64,000 nt of DNA from an uncultured Clostridia bacterium (GTDB lineage Bacteria; Bacillota; Clostridia; Oscillospirales; Ruminococcaceae): contig CANRFB010000001.1 of assembly GCA_947629785.1 (NCBI GenBank), positions 62,001 through 126,000 on the forward strand, in the 5' to 3' direction. This document shows positions 8,713 through 17,478 of the stretch, piece after piece. The translations under genes and the position numbers were made by a program. The notes below the pieces were generated by a model. That model ran no database searches. It had not been told where the DNA came from and saw only the letters and a list, made by a program, of their open reading frames with translations. The stretch's first letter is position 1; each line of letters opens with the position of its first letter.

Positions 8713-8901
8713 ATGGCAAAATGCGATATTTGCGGAAAGGGCGTTACTTTTGGTATAAAGGTTTCCCATTCACATCACCGTTCCAACAGAACTTGGAAAC
8801 CCAACGTTAAGCGTGTAAAGGCTATTGTTGACGGAACTCCTAAGCATATTTATGTATGCACAAGATGTCTCCGTTCCGGCAAGGTAACAAGAGCCGTCTG
8901 A
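8713..8901 (+). CDS. rpmB: 50S ribosomal protein L28 (zinc-ribbon form)
   Basis: This is a 62-residue protein starting MAKCDICGKGVTFG. A longer in-frame start exists upstream, but the strong GGAGG before 8713 and family length fix this start. The residues HSHHRSNRTWKPNV are typical of bacterial L28. Four cysteines in two CxxC pairs (C4/C7 and C49/C52) make this the zinc-binding form. It is a single-gene transcript with its own promoter and terminator. Confidence 0.97.
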   Translation: MAKCDICGKGVTFGIKVSHSHHRSNRTWKPNVKRVKAIVDGTPKHIYVCTRCLRSGKVTRAV

Positions 8902-8916
8902 TCCGAAAGTGAACTC

Positions 8917-8950
8917 AAAGGCATTGGCATTACGGTCAATGCCTTTTTTG
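8917..8950 (+). terminator. Intrinsic terminator of rpmB
   Basis: A 10-bp stem (AAAGGCATTG paired with CAATGCCTTT) with a 10-base loop runs into a T tract. Confidence 0.85.
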
Positions 8951-8951
8951 T

Positions 8952-9293
8952 TTATAAAAGCTCTGTCTCTATGCCAAGAACGCCATACTGCTTTTGCTTT
9001 TCTCTGGAATAGTAGACTTCCATATCCTCAGCTCTTGCCTGCGGAAGTTCCTCCTTGCTGTAGCCGCACTTTTCAAGCGGAAGTTTCTTGTAAAGTTTCT
9101 CAAAATCAGGAAATTTATGTATATTTTTTACTTTGACCGTCAGCTTTCTTCCGTCGGAATTGTCGGTAAACTCGATCTCGTCGCCGACCCTTACCGCCTG
9201 TCTTTTCTCGTCATTGAGCCGGAGTTCAATGGTTTTCCGACCGGAACGGATCATTTCAAATGGTTTTGTATTCAAATTCATATGATGTAACAC
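8952..9293 (-). CDS. ASCH-domain (DUF3850-like) protein
   Basis: This 113-residue protein starts at a GTG (9293) six bases after GGAGG. The sequence NTKPFEMIRSGRKTIELRLNDEKRQAVRVGDEIEF is the ASCH signature: a PUA-like beta barrel thought to bind RNA or modified nucleotides. The conserved GRKTIELR loop and the following charged strand are intact. The specific ligand is not known. It is the last gene after the cellulase and is separated from it only by a strong hairpin whose end abuts its ribosome site. Confidence 0.8.
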   Translation of the reverse strand: MLHHMNLNTKPFEMIRSGRKTIELRLNDEKRQAVRVGDEIEFTDNSDGRKLTVKVKNIHKFPDFEKLYKKLPLEKCGYSKEELPQARAEDMEVYYSREKQKQYGVLGIETELL

Positions 9294-9304
9294 GATATAC
9301 CTCC

Positions 9305-9339
9305 AAAGACTCCGACATTCTCAGAATGTCGGAGTCTTT
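9305..9339 (-). terminator. Perfect 16-bp hairpin between cellulase and ASCH gene
   Basis: AAAGACTCCGACATTC and its exact reverse complement flank a three-base loop. On the minus strand the hairpin follows the cellulase stop at once and ends in TTT, directly before the GGAGG of the ASCH gene. The T run is short, so termination may be partial. Confidence 0.7.
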
Positions 9340-9343
9340 TCGC

Positions 9344-11446
9344 TTACTTTGCTTTTGAAAGTGTTATTCCGTTGCTGCCGAGGGGAATTTCATGGTCAAG
9401 CCCTACGAATTTGCCGTTTTGCTGCCAGAGAACTTCCTTTACAAAAGCGTATTTGTCCTCGTCCCATGTGGTAAAATCGTCCAGAACCAGTCCGCCGGTA
9501 TCTCCCGAATTGGAATTAAAGCACCAGAATGTATGATTTATGCGGTTTTCCTTGATAAGCTGACGGAGATACTTCATCCATTTAAGGTTGGGATCACGCA
9601 TGAATCCGCCCCATTCGCCTATAAGCAGCGGAGCTATGTTTTCTTTCTGGATATAGAACCAGTTGTCATACCAACAGTCCTTATAAAGGCTGTCAAAGGT
9701 ATAGTTTCCTTTGAACCACGGCTGTTCGTAAACCGTAGGACCGTAGTCATGGGGCGAATATACAAGCTTATTCTGATATTTGCCCAAATCAACGGGATTA
9801 TCCTTTACGCCGCGGAGGTTTCCGCCCCACCATGTGCAGTAGTAATCCCCCATATTGGTAGAAGAAAAATTGCCGTTTTTCTTTGTGTCTATAGGATAAA
9901 TTTCAATTCCCTCTACCATTATAAGAACATTGGGGTTCTTATCAAGAACAGCTTTTGCGGCTTTCTCCGCTATGTACTTCCAGTTGTCGCTGTCTTTTGA
10001 ACTGTCCCACTTGGCACGCGGGGATTCGTTCGCCTTGCCGTGGGGTTCGTTTTTCAGGTCATAAGCGATAATTGTATCGTCTTTCTTGTAACGATTTGCT
10101 ATCCACGCAAGGGAATCAAGGAAATCCTTTTCGCTTATGTCGCCGTCCGTCCAGAGGTTTTTCATATGTCCCATGGAATCGGTCTTTGCACTGTGAATAT
10201 CTATCATTATCTTGATGCCGTTTGCGCGGCACTGACCTATCACATAGTCGAAAATTTCAAGACTGTTCATTCCCACAAGGTATGAATTTGTTGCCTGATT
10301 GAAGTTTGCGCTTGGGTAATTTCCGTTCGACCAGTTCTTGATAAGTTCCGCCGATATGGGAATACGCAGCAGATTGAAACCCCTGTCCGCAATATTTGAA
10401 AGAGACGTATTCAGATCGCACGTCCACAAGCCGTCAAATGTATTCGTGCCGGTATTGTAGCCGAACCAGTTTATACCCGTTAGCCATACTTCCTTGCCGT
10501 CCTTGTCGTAAATTTTGCTGCCGTCTGTATGGAGCCAGTCGTCGGTGGTAGGTTCGGGGACGTCCTTTGCCTGAACGATCTTCGGGTTATTGTTTCCCAC
10601 GGAACCGCTTTGTCCCGACTGTCCGCCGCCGGAATTTCCTGAATTTCCGCCGCCGTTTCCAGAACCGCCGACTGTCATGCTTCCGACCTTTACAGCCGCT
10701 TTTGAACTGTCAACAGAACTTGCTCCGCAGAGAATCATTCCGAACGTTCCCTTGCTGTTCGGATCAATATTTGAATTATAGTCAACGGGCGTTATGGTAA
10801 CAGTTCCGCCGCTTACAGAAGCCTCACAGTTCCACTTCTGATCTATCTTTGCTCCGGACGGAACAGATATAGTCACCGTCCAGCCGTTTATTACCTTGTC
10901 CGAACCGTTCTTTACCGTTCCGTCGATCTGGATAAAATCATTCGTGCCGTCATTCCAGCCGTTGGGAGAATTTATTATAAGTTCAACTCCGCTCTGATCT
11001 GCTTTGGAATTATCCGCTTTTTTGCTTTCTGAATTGCCCGAAGCTGATGATTTGTTCCCGCTTGCGCTGTTTTTGGCGGAACTTTCCGTACTTGCGGCAG
11101 GCTTGCTTTCCGAAGACGTAATTTCAGAGATCTGTTCCCCGCTTTCGGTTTCCTCGCTTTGAGAAACGGTTTCCCCGTCATTTCCGGAAACATCTTCCGT
11201 TCTGGGGTCATGTTTCGCCGCAGAAGCGCCGTTCCCTCCGTATGGATCGTAATCGTCCGCAAAGGGGTCGTAATCCTCGCCGAAAAAGTCGATCTCCGCA
11301 GAATTATCCTCTTCGGTCTCAAGAGAAAGGGTCGTTTCCGTGTCCGAAAGTTCGGCTTCGCTCTTATCTCCGCCGCAGGACGACATCACGGAAACCGCCA
11401 TGACCGCCGAAACGAACAATGCAAGTTTTTTCCTGAAATTTAACAT
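9344..11446 (-). CDS. GH5 endoglucanase lipoprotein with CBM2-like module
   Basis: This 700-residue protein has a lipoprotein signal (lipobox VMSSC, acylated Cys24). After it come an acidic, Ser-rich spacer (about 25-150) and a beta-sandwich carbohydrate-binding module at about 155-250 ([25 protein letters not shown]; it looks most like CBM2). A Gly/Ser linker (about 255-285) leads to a GH5 barrel at about 300-685. The catalytic pair is Glu467 in KNEPHG (acid/base) and Glu611 in LIGEWGGF (nucleophile); IMIDIHSA and HDYGP are also conserved. It cleaves internal beta-1,4-glucan bonds while anchored to the cell surface. It lies 15 bp after ung in the same direction. Confidence 0.92.
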   Translation of the reverse strand: MLNFRKKLALFVSAVMAVSVMSSCGGDKSEAELSDTETTLSLETEEDNSAEIDFFGEDYDPFADDYDPYGGNGASAAKHDPRTEDVSGNDGETVSQSEETESGEQISEITSSESKPAASTESSAKNSASGNKSSASGNSESKKADNSKADQSGVELIINSPNGWNDGTNDFIQIDGTVKNGSDKVINGWTVTISVPSGAKIDQKWNCEASVSGGTVTITPVDYNSNIDPNSKGTFGMILCGASSVDSSKAAVKVGSMTVGGSGNGGGNSGNSGGGQSGQSGSVGNNNPKIVQAKDVPEPTTDDWLHTDGSKIYDKDGKEVWLTGINWFGYNTGTNTFDGLWTCDLNTSLSNIADRGFNLLRIPISAELIKNWSNGNYPSANFNQATNSYLVGMNSLEIFDYVIGQCRANGIKIMIDIHSAKTDSMGHMKNLWTDGDISEKDFLDSLAWIANRYKKDDTIIAYDLKNEPHGKANESPRAKWDSSKDSDNWKYIAEKAAKAVLDKNPNVLIMVEGIEIYPIDTKKNGNFSSTNMGDYYCTWWGGNLRGVKDNPVDLGKYQNKLVYSPHDYGPTVYEQPWFKGNYTFDSLYKDCWYDNWFYIQKENIAPLLIGEWGGFMRDPNLKWMKYLRQLIKENRINHTFWCFNSNSGDTGGLVLDDFTTWDEDKYAFVKEVLWQQNGKFVGLDHEIPLGSNGITLSKAK

Positions 11447-11461
11447 ACAAACCCCTCCGTG

Positions 11462-12130
11462 TCATTCAATCCGCCAGTCAATAGGCGTCATGCCGTGTTC
11501 CTGTAAAAAATTGTTTGTCTTTGAAAAGTGTCTGCACCCGAAAAATCCGTTATACGCCGAAAGGGGGCTTGGGTGTGCCGCCTGAAGTATAAGGTGGTTG
11601 GGATTTGTTATAAGCGCTTTCTTCTGCTTGGCATTTCCGCCCCACAGCAGGAAAACAATAGGCTTTTCGCGCTGATTAAGAAGTTCTATTACCCTGTCGG
11701 TAAAAATCTCCCAGCCCATTCCCCTATGGGAATTCGCCAGCCCCTCGCGAACCGTCAGAACAGTGTTCATCATAAGAACGCCGTTATCCGCCCATTTTTT
11801 CAGATACCCGTGGGGCGCGGGAGGAATTCCCAGATCCGCTTCAAGTTCCTTGTAAATATTTTGCAGGGACGGCGGTATCTGAACGCCTTTCTGCACCGAA
11901 AAGCAAAGCCCGTGTGCCTGTCCCGCCCCGTGATATGGGTCTTGTCCTATAATTACCGCTTTTACATCGGAATAGGAAGTGTATTTCAGAGAATTGAATA
12001 TATCATACATATCGGGATAAATTCTCCTTGTGCGGTATTCATTTGCAAGGAATTTCCTGAGTTTAAGATAGTATTCCTTTTCAAATTCGCCTTTCAGGAG
12101 TTCGTCCCATTCGTTGCCTATGTTTACCAT
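11462..12130 (-). CDS. ung: Uracil-DNA glycosylase (family 1)
   Basis: The 222-residue protein has the water-activating motif GQDPYHG (Asp64) and the DNA-intercalation loop [18 protein letters not shown], with [11 protein letters not shown] between. It removes uracil from DNA as the first step of base-excision repair. The ATG overlaps the stop codon of the upstream carboxypeptidase gene (TAATG), so the two are translationally coupled although functionally unrelated. Confidence 0.96.
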   Translation of the reverse strand: MVNIGNEWDELLKGEFEKEYYLKLRKFLANEYRTRRIYPDMYDIFNSLKYTSYSDVKAVIIGQDPYHGAGQAHGLCFSVQKGVQIPPSLQNIYKELEADLGIPPAPHGYLKKWADNGVLMMNTVLTVREGLANSHRGMGWEIFTDRVIELLNQREKPIVFLLWGGNAKQKKALITNPNHLILQAAHPSPLSAYNGFFGCRHFSKTNNFLQEHGMTPIDWRIE

Positions 12131-13284
12131 TAAATTCCCTCCCTGTTCCTTACCTGAACGAAAGCCGCGTCAAGCAAAGCTATTGTATCGTTCCAGCGGA
12201 TATCCGAGGCCGACGCACCGAATACAAGGCAGACAATATCATGGTCGAAACGCCTTGCAGTCGCCACAACGCAATAACCGGACTGATCCGTCATGCCTGT
12301 TTTCATACCGGTTGCATACATATAATAGCAGTCGCTGTATTCCTGAATAAGCTTGTTGGAATTTTCCCAAGAAACCTCCTCGCCGGAATCAAAAACGGCG
12401 TAGACGTTAGGTTTTGCCGCGGAAGCCATTATTTCGGGCTTCTGCATGGCGTAAAGGGTAATTTTCAGCATATCGTGGACGGTGGTATAATGTTCATCAT
12501 CGTGGAAACCGTCCGGGTCGGTGAAGTGGGTGTTTTCCGCGCCGATAAGCCTTGCGGTTTTGTTCATTTCATCAACGAAAGTATTTACCGCCATTTCCGG
12601 AGAAATATCGTCATTGCCGTTTATATAACGTCCCACATTGGCGGCTATGGAATACGCCGCATCGTTTCCCGACGGAAGCATAAGACCGTCCAGAATGGTT
12701 TCCCTGCTTAGAATATTCCCCTTATTTATAAACGCAAGGCTGGATTCGGGATTCACAAAATCCAGTTCGTCCCCTACCGTGAACTTAAAATCTTCCGGAA
12801 CATTATCAAGCATCACAGCGGCGGTAAGGATCTTTGTTGTGCTTGCGGGGAAACATTTTTCATCGGGATTTTTAGCAAAAAGCACTTCGTCCGCCTGAAC
12901 GTCGTAAACTATTGCATATTCCGAACGTATTATCATATCTATAGGATATTCTCCCCGAAGTTTCGGCTGAGGTATCTTGTATTTCAGCAAAGAATCATCA
13001 TTTGCGAAAACGTCCTCCGTCTCGTTCTCGGCAACGACATCGGTCACTTCAATATCATCATGGTCAAGTTCCGCGTGGGTATCATTGGCAAGCATGACAT
13101 AATTTTCCGAACTTACCGTAAGCGGAATTTCCACCGACTTGCTGAGGCTTACAATTCCCCAGACGCTTCCGACAATTACCAGCATTACCAGAAAAACGCG
13201 TATTCTTGCTATAGCGGCTTTCCTTTTCCTGCGGGCTATTTCGGGATTTATCTTTTTTTTCTTTTTTCTTTTTTTATCTGACAT
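12130..13284 (-). CDS. D-alanyl-D-alanine carboxypeptidase with N-terminal membrane anchor
   Basis: I place the start at the ATG at 13284 ([11 protein letters not shown]), with AAAGG about 10 bases upstream; a longer open frame to 13437 has no ribosome site and overlaps the promoter. The 384-residue protein has a very basic cytoplasmic N-terminus (residues 3-28), one transmembrane helix (29-47) that is probably uncleaved, a spacer, and an S11 peptidase domain. Motifs are S148-T-T-K151, S205-G-N207 and K328-T-G330. It lacks the PBP5 C-terminal domain seen in the 3.9-5.1 kb paralogue. Role: peptidoglycan stem-peptide trimming on the outer membrane face. Confidence 0.9.
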   Translation of the reverse strand: MSDKKRKKKKKINPEIARRKRKAAIARIRVFLVMLVIVGSVWGIVSLSKSVEIPLTVSSENYVMLANDTHAELDHDDIEVTDVVAENETEDVFANDDSLLKYKIPQPKLRGEYPIDMIIRSEYAIVYDVQADEVLFAKNPDEKCFPASTTKILTAAVMLDNVPEDFKFTVGDELDFVNPESSLAFINKGNILSRETILDGLMLPSGNDAAYSIAANVGRYINGNDDISPEMAVNTFVDEMNKTARLIGAENTHFTDPDGFHDDEHYTTVHDMLKITLYAMQKPEIMASAAKPNVYAVFDSGEEVSWENSNKLIQEYSDCYYMYATGMKTGMTDQSGYCVVATARRFDHDIVCLVFGASASDIRWNDTIALLDAAFVQVRNREGI

Positions 13285-13321
13285 TACGAATATACCTTTC
13301 ACATCTGAATTACATAATAAT

Positions 13322-13350
13322 ATTTTAACATATATTCCTATACATTTCAA
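13322..13350 (-). promoter_or_regulatory. Promoter of the carboxypeptidase-ung-cellulase run
   Basis: On the minus strand TTGAAA (13345-13350) and TAAAAT (13322-13327) are 17 bp apart, 38 bp upstream of the start at 13284. Confidence 0.6.
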
Positions 13351-13548
13351 GAGCAAATTTTTCAAAACGTCAATATTATGCGGAATAAATTTCCAGAACA
13401 GCTTCCGATGTTTCCACATTCTGCACTTTTTTGACATATATTTTATAAAAAATAGTAATAATACCTAATATAGCATAAAATTATTTATACAAAACGTCAA
13501 AAAAATCTCAAATTAGAAAAAATTATTTAAAAATTGAAAAAAATGTGA

Positions 13549-13583
13549 TATAATATAGTTAGGTCAGTCTGCCCGCAGGCAGA
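13549..13583 (+). promoter_or_regulatory. -10 box and 5'-UTR hairpin of the GGDEF-EAL gene
   Basis: TATAAT lies at 13549-13554, with only a weak TTTAAA-like -35. It is followed at 13568-13583 by a hairpin with stem TCTGCC/GGCAGA and loop CGCA, in the leader before the AAGGAG and ATG. Confidence 0.5.
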
Positions 13584-13614
13584 TGAACGTATTAAAAGGA
13601 GCTTCGGATACCAT

Positions 13615-16233
13615 ATGCCTGATATTTCGGAAAAAAAATCTAACGAATTCCTGTCTGTTATACATAACAGCTTTACAAAGAGAATAGCGTTCTTTATCGC
13701 CCTGCTTATAATAGCCATGCTTCTGCTGTATGGGATATTGTCATTTTTGCTTACAAGAATGAGCGCGTCCTCGGAATTTTTACAGACTATGAACAGCACC
13801 GGCAGTCTTGTGGCGGATATTCTGGACGACCATGTAAGATCACTGGGTTCACAACTTGACATAGCCGCGGAAAATGAAAGCCTGAAAGGATTCATTTCCG
13901 AACTGAACAGCAGCGGGGACGTATCGGACATTCCCGAAATGAAAGATTATGCGGAAATACAGAATGCCCTCGATACCATCTGCCGCGGAAACAGCGATAT
14001 AGTTTCAGCATGGGTGGTTTCCGACAGGAACGGCATACTTGTGGGAAACGGCGGACGTGTTCTTGGCAGTGAATTTTCTCTTAAAACTCAGCCGTGGTAC
14101 ACAAAATACACTTCCCGCGTTTCGCTGAAATACAAATATATCTGCACTTCATCGGGAAGGAGTATGTTTTCTCCGGAAGAAAATGTAGTCAGCATAATCC
14201 TGCCTGTAACTTCCGACGGCTATACATATGCTTTCTGCGGAATGGAAGTAAAATACAGCGCAATGTTCAGCATACTTTCCGAATATACTTTCATGGACGG
14301 CTGTTATCCAATAGTCACCGCCGACGGTTTTACCGTTTACTCACCCTCCGGCTCGAATTTTTCAAACAAATTCAATATAAACGGCGCACCTCTGACAAAT
14401 ATAATAAGCCGCACTAATTTCCTTGCGGAGGGCGTTGACAGCTACGTTTCGGAAAACGGTACGCCGGTTTACTACTATCAGAAAACAGGCAGTGTAAGCG
14501 GCTGGAATATCATAGTTCTCTTTGACAGTTCCTCACGCAATAAAGACGTTTACAGTATGTTCTTCCAGAGAATGGTGATCCTTGTGTGCTTCTGCGCGCT
14601 GCTTATGGTCATAATAATTAATCTCCTGCACCGCGAAAGCGCGCCGCTCCGTGAAATGCGCGTGTGTACGGACGAACTCGTCCGCGGTAATCACAATTAC
14701 CGAGTTACTTCCGCAGTGAAAAACGAACTGGGCATTATCGGCAAAAATATCAACGAAATTGCCGAGATACTTCAATCGGAAAACAATATCATCAGCAACT
14801 ATACCTATCTTGACACTCTGACAGGACTTTACAACCGCAGCAAATTATATGAACATCTGGACGACATTATCCAGACCCGCGAAGAGGGCAGGAGCCGCTT
14901 TGCGGTGATGTTCGTGGATATTGACAATTTCAAGTGGCTGAATGAAACACTGGGACATAATTTCGGAGACGCCGTTCTGTGTTCATTTGCAAATATTATG
15001 AAAGACCAGCTTTCTTCGGAAGTGTCTATCTTCCGTTTCAGCGGCGATGAATTCATTCTGCTGAAAGAATTTGACAGCGATTACAGTGAAGTCCACGCCG
15101 TTATTGACAAGCTCCACAACTGTTTCAACAAGCCGCTTGAAATAATTAACGACAAAATTTATGTAAAATTTTCCATAGGTGTTTCAATTTACCCAAATGA
15201 CGATATTACGCCCGACCTGCTTTTAAGAGACGCTGAAATGGCGCTTCACCGCGCTAAGGAAAGTGGAAAGGACCGAGTAGCATTCTACACTAATGCAAAC
15301 CGCCGCAATAACCTTATGAGCAAGGCGGCTATTGCCAGAAGCCTTAACGAAGCGCTTGCAAAAGGCGAACTCTGTCTGCATTATCAGCCTATTATCGCGG
15401 CGGATACCTGCGACATTCACGGCTTTGAAGTGCTTCTCCGCTGGATAAGTCCCGAATTCGGCGTTGTTTCGCCTACTGAATTTATCAATGTCGCCGAGGA
15501 AAGCGGTGCTATAGTTCAAATCGGAACATGGATATTTGAAAGCGCCTGCCGCACGCTTACCAAAATCAACGAGACTCTCAATCCCGACGTTATAATGTCG
15601 ATAAACGTTTCCCCCGTACAGCTGCGCCGTGACGACTATATCGAACACGTCAAGAGGGTCATTGAAATTACCCACGTTAACCCGAAAAACATTCAGCTTG
15701 AAATTACCGAAAGCACGCTTATTGATTTCACCGATTCAAAAAGCAAGGTAATAAACGAGATAAACAATATGGGTATAGCTCTCGCCCTTGACGATTTCGG
15801 AACGGGTTATTCGTCGCTGAACTATCTTAAAAACTTCCCCATCAAGTGCCTGAAAATAGACAAGTCGTTCATTGATGAAATAAACAATAACCAGAGGGAT
15901 TACGCCATAACCGATTCCATAATCGACTTGGTACACAATCTGGGAATACATACCGTTGCAGAGGGCATTGAGACGGTGGAGCAGTACAAATTCCTTGCGG
16001 AAATGAAGTGCGACTACATTCAGGGATTCCTTATGAGCAAGCCTCTTGAAGAATCCGACGCAATTGAATTTGTTGAAAAATACGATGCGCTCCACAAGCC
16101 CGACCAACGTAAGCTTGAAGAAAACGAACGTCAGCTTGCGGACGAAAAAGAACGCCGCCGCCGTGAAAATGAAAACAACAACGATGACAGCGGCGACGGT
16201 TCACCGACAGAAGACTTTATAATTTCAAAATAA
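13615..16233 (+). CDS. Membrane-bound GGDEF-EAL cyclic-di-GMP signalling protein with Cache-type sensor
   Basis: This 872-residue protein has a transmembrane helix at about 25-46, an extracellular Cache-like sensor (about 50-310), a second helix (about 318-340), and a HAMP-like linker. Next are a GGDEF domain (about 395-555) and an EAL domain (about 570-810), then a charged tail (about 830-872). The GGDEF signature is S476-G-D-E-F480, one step from the consensus. The EAL signature is E605-V-L607, with NVSPVQLR, DDFGTGYSSLNYL, KIDKSFI and AEGIET intact. Phosphodiesterase activity is therefore likely; cyclase activity is uncertain. It is a single-gene transcript. The ligand is unknown. Confidence 0.93.
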   Translation: MPDISEKKSNEFLSVIHNSFTKRIAFFIALLIIAMLLLYGILSFLLTRMSASSEFLQTMNSTGSLVADILDDHVRSLGSQLDIAAENESLKGFISELNSSGDVSDIPEMKDYAEIQNALDTICRGNSDIVSAWVVSDRNGILVGNGGRVLGSEFSLKTQPWYTKYTSRVSLKYKYICTSSGRSMFSPEENVVSIILPVTSDGYTYAFCGMEVKYSAMFSILSEYTFMDGCYPIVTADGFTVYSPSGSNFSNKFNINGAPLTNIISRTNFLAEGVDSYVSENGTPVYYYQKTGSVSGWNIIVLFDSSSRNKDVYSMFFQRMVILVCFCALLMVIIINLLHRESAPLREMRVCTDELVRGNHNYRVTSAVKNELGIIGKNINEIAEILQSENNIISNYTYLDTLTGLYNRSKLYEHLDDIIQTREEGRSRFAVMFVDIDNFKWLNETLGHNFGDAVLCSFANIMKDQLSSEVSIFRFSGDEFILLKEFDSDYSEVHAVIDKLHNCFNKPLEIINDKIYVKFSIGVSIYPNDDITPDLLLRDAEMALHRAKESGKDRVAFYTNANRRNNLMSKAAIARSLNEALAKGELCLHYQPIIAADTCDIHGFEVLLRWISPEFGVVSPTEFINVAEESGAIVQIGTWIFESACRTLTKINETLNPDVIMSINVSPVQLRRDDYIEHVKRVIEITHVNPKNIQLEITESTLIDFTDSKSKVINEINNMGIALALDDFGTGYSSLNYLKNFPIKCLKIDKSFIDEINNNQRDYAITDSIIDLVHNLGIHTVAEGIETVEQYKFLAEMKCDYIQGFLMSKPLEESDAIEFVEKYDALHKPDQRKLEENERQLADEKERRRRENENNNDDSGDGSPTEDFIISK

Positions 16234-16235
16234 GA

Positions 16236-16290
16236 ATTCCCCGCTTTGTCGGAATTTGCTTCCGATAAAACGGGGAAATTTTTTATTTTT
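16236..16290 (+). terminator. Intrinsic terminator of the GGDEF-EAL gene
   Basis: A stem of TTCCCCG with CGGGGAA, extended inside by TCGGAA/TTCCGA, is followed by TTTTTTATTTTT. Confidence 0.85.
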
Positions 16291-16480
16291 TAAAACATAT
16301 CCTGACCGCGTTTTTCACCGTCTTGGAGGGGGTCTGGTTGGTAACTGCGACCCAGCTTCCGCCTTTTAATGTATATAAATGCTCCTCTTTGCCGTCCGTT
16401 TTTGTTACGGCGTGTTTTTTCATAAGGAATGCCGCCGCGGGAAACAGTGCAAGTCCCAAAAGTACATTGTGTATTTTCAA
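16283..16480 (-). CDS. Small hypothetical protein with hydrophobic N-terminus
   Basis: A 65-codon frame starts at a TTG (16480), seven bases after GGGGAG and four bases after the TadA-GNAT stop. Residues 4-20 (HNVLLGLALFPAAAFLM) could be a signal or a membrane helix; the rest is basic. I recognise no domain. Its 3' end overlaps the terminator of the convergent gene. It could be a real downstream small protein or a chance frame. Confidence 0.4.
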   Translation of the reverse strand: MKIHNVLLGLALFPAAAFLMKKHAVTKTDGKEEHLYTLKGGSWVAVTNQTPSKTVKNAVRICFKK

Positions 16481-16484
16481 AACC

Positions 16485-17462
16485 TCACTCCCCTTTGTTC
16501 ACGTCAAGCTGAAAGAAATAGTCGTCCATAACATATCCGCCGCCAATGTCGGTAACTCCTTCGCCTATAACGCGGAAACCGCATTTCTTGTAAACGGCTA
16601 TGGAATCGTCATTGTGCTTATTCACCGTGAGCCATATGGCGGAATAGCCGTTTTTGCGGCTAAAGTCTTTCAGAAATTCAAAAACAGCACGCCCGAAACC
16701 TTTTCCACGGAAGTCCTTTTTGATGTATATTTTCGACAGGAACAGCCTGCCGTCGCTTTCGGGGCGTACAGCCGTATAGCCGATGTATTCCCCGCCGTTC
16801 ATTATAATAAAATAGCGGTAACCGTCATTTGCAAGCTGTTCGGAAATTGCCTGTTCCGACTGGAATTTTTCCAGCATATAGTCTATTTGTCCGATGGAAA
16901 TTATAGACGGGAACCATTCATGCCATATCTCGTCCGCCATTTTTGCAACGGTTTTTACCTGTTCCGAAGTGCTGACTTCGACCATTTTTATTCCGGACAT
17001 TTTCTGATTTTTCCTCCTTAATTCCGAAAAGAAGTCTTTTAAAAGCAGACTGCTTTCCTTTTCAAGTATTCCGGAAACCACTTCCGGACGGTGGTTATAT
17101 TCCATTCCGAAAATATCCGCCACCGACCCCGCCGAACCTGCTTTCGGGTCTTTTGCGGCAAATACTACTCTTTCTATACGAGAATTTATTATCGCTCCCG
17201 CGCACATGGGGCAGGGTTCTAAAGTAACATACAAAGTACAGTTCCGAATCCGCCAGCCGCCAAGCGTTCTGCAAGCGTTGTCGATCGCTATAAGTTCCGC
17301 ATGGCAAAGCGCGTTACGGTCGGTTTCGCGGCGGTTTTTACCCTTTCCGACGATAGTGCCGTCATTACGGACAATGACCGCTCCCACCGGAGTTTCACCA
17401 TCGGCGGCGGCTTCCCGCGCAAGACCAAGGGCGATATTCATGTAATATTCATCATCAGGCAT
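16485..17462 (-). CDS. tadA: tRNA adenosine deaminase (TadA) fused to a GNAT acetyltransferase
   Basis: Residues 1-153 are a full TadA: H54-A-E56 and P83-C-P-M-C87 are the zinc and catalytic motifs, with VGAVIV and the ending typical of TadA. TadA converts A34 to inosine in tRNA-Arg(ACG), and such a tRNA lies at 54.3 kb. From about residue 155 (MSGIKMVEVSTSEQ) a complete GNAT domain follows, with the acetyl-CoA loop DFRGKGFGRAVFEFL and NDDSIAVYKKCGF. The reading frame is continuous, with no stop between the halves. What the GNAT half acetylates is unknown. Confidence 0.9.
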   Translation of the reverse strand: MPDDEYYMNIALGLAREAAADGETPVGAVIVRNDGTIVGKGKNRRETDRNALCHAELIAIDNACRTLGGWRIRNCTLYVTLEPCPMCAGAIINSRIERVVFAAKDPKAGSAGSVADIFGMEYNHRPEVVSGILEKESSLLLKDFFSELRRKNQKMSGIKMVEVSTSEQVKTVAKMADEIWHEWFPSIISIGQIDYMLEKFQSEQAISEQLANDGYRYFIIMNGGEYIGYTAVRPESDGRLFLSKIYIKKDFRGKGFGRAVFEFLKDFSRKNGYSAIWLTVNKHNDDSIAVYKKCGFRVIGEGVTDIGGGYVMDDYFFQLDVNKGE

Positions 17463-17478
17463 TGGAAGTTCCTTTCCG

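Noticed and set aside
13137-13437. Upstream extension of the 12-13 kb carboxypeptidase to 13437
   Set aside because: It lacks a ribosome site, crosses the promoter and adds no homologous sequence; MSDKK at 13284 fits better.
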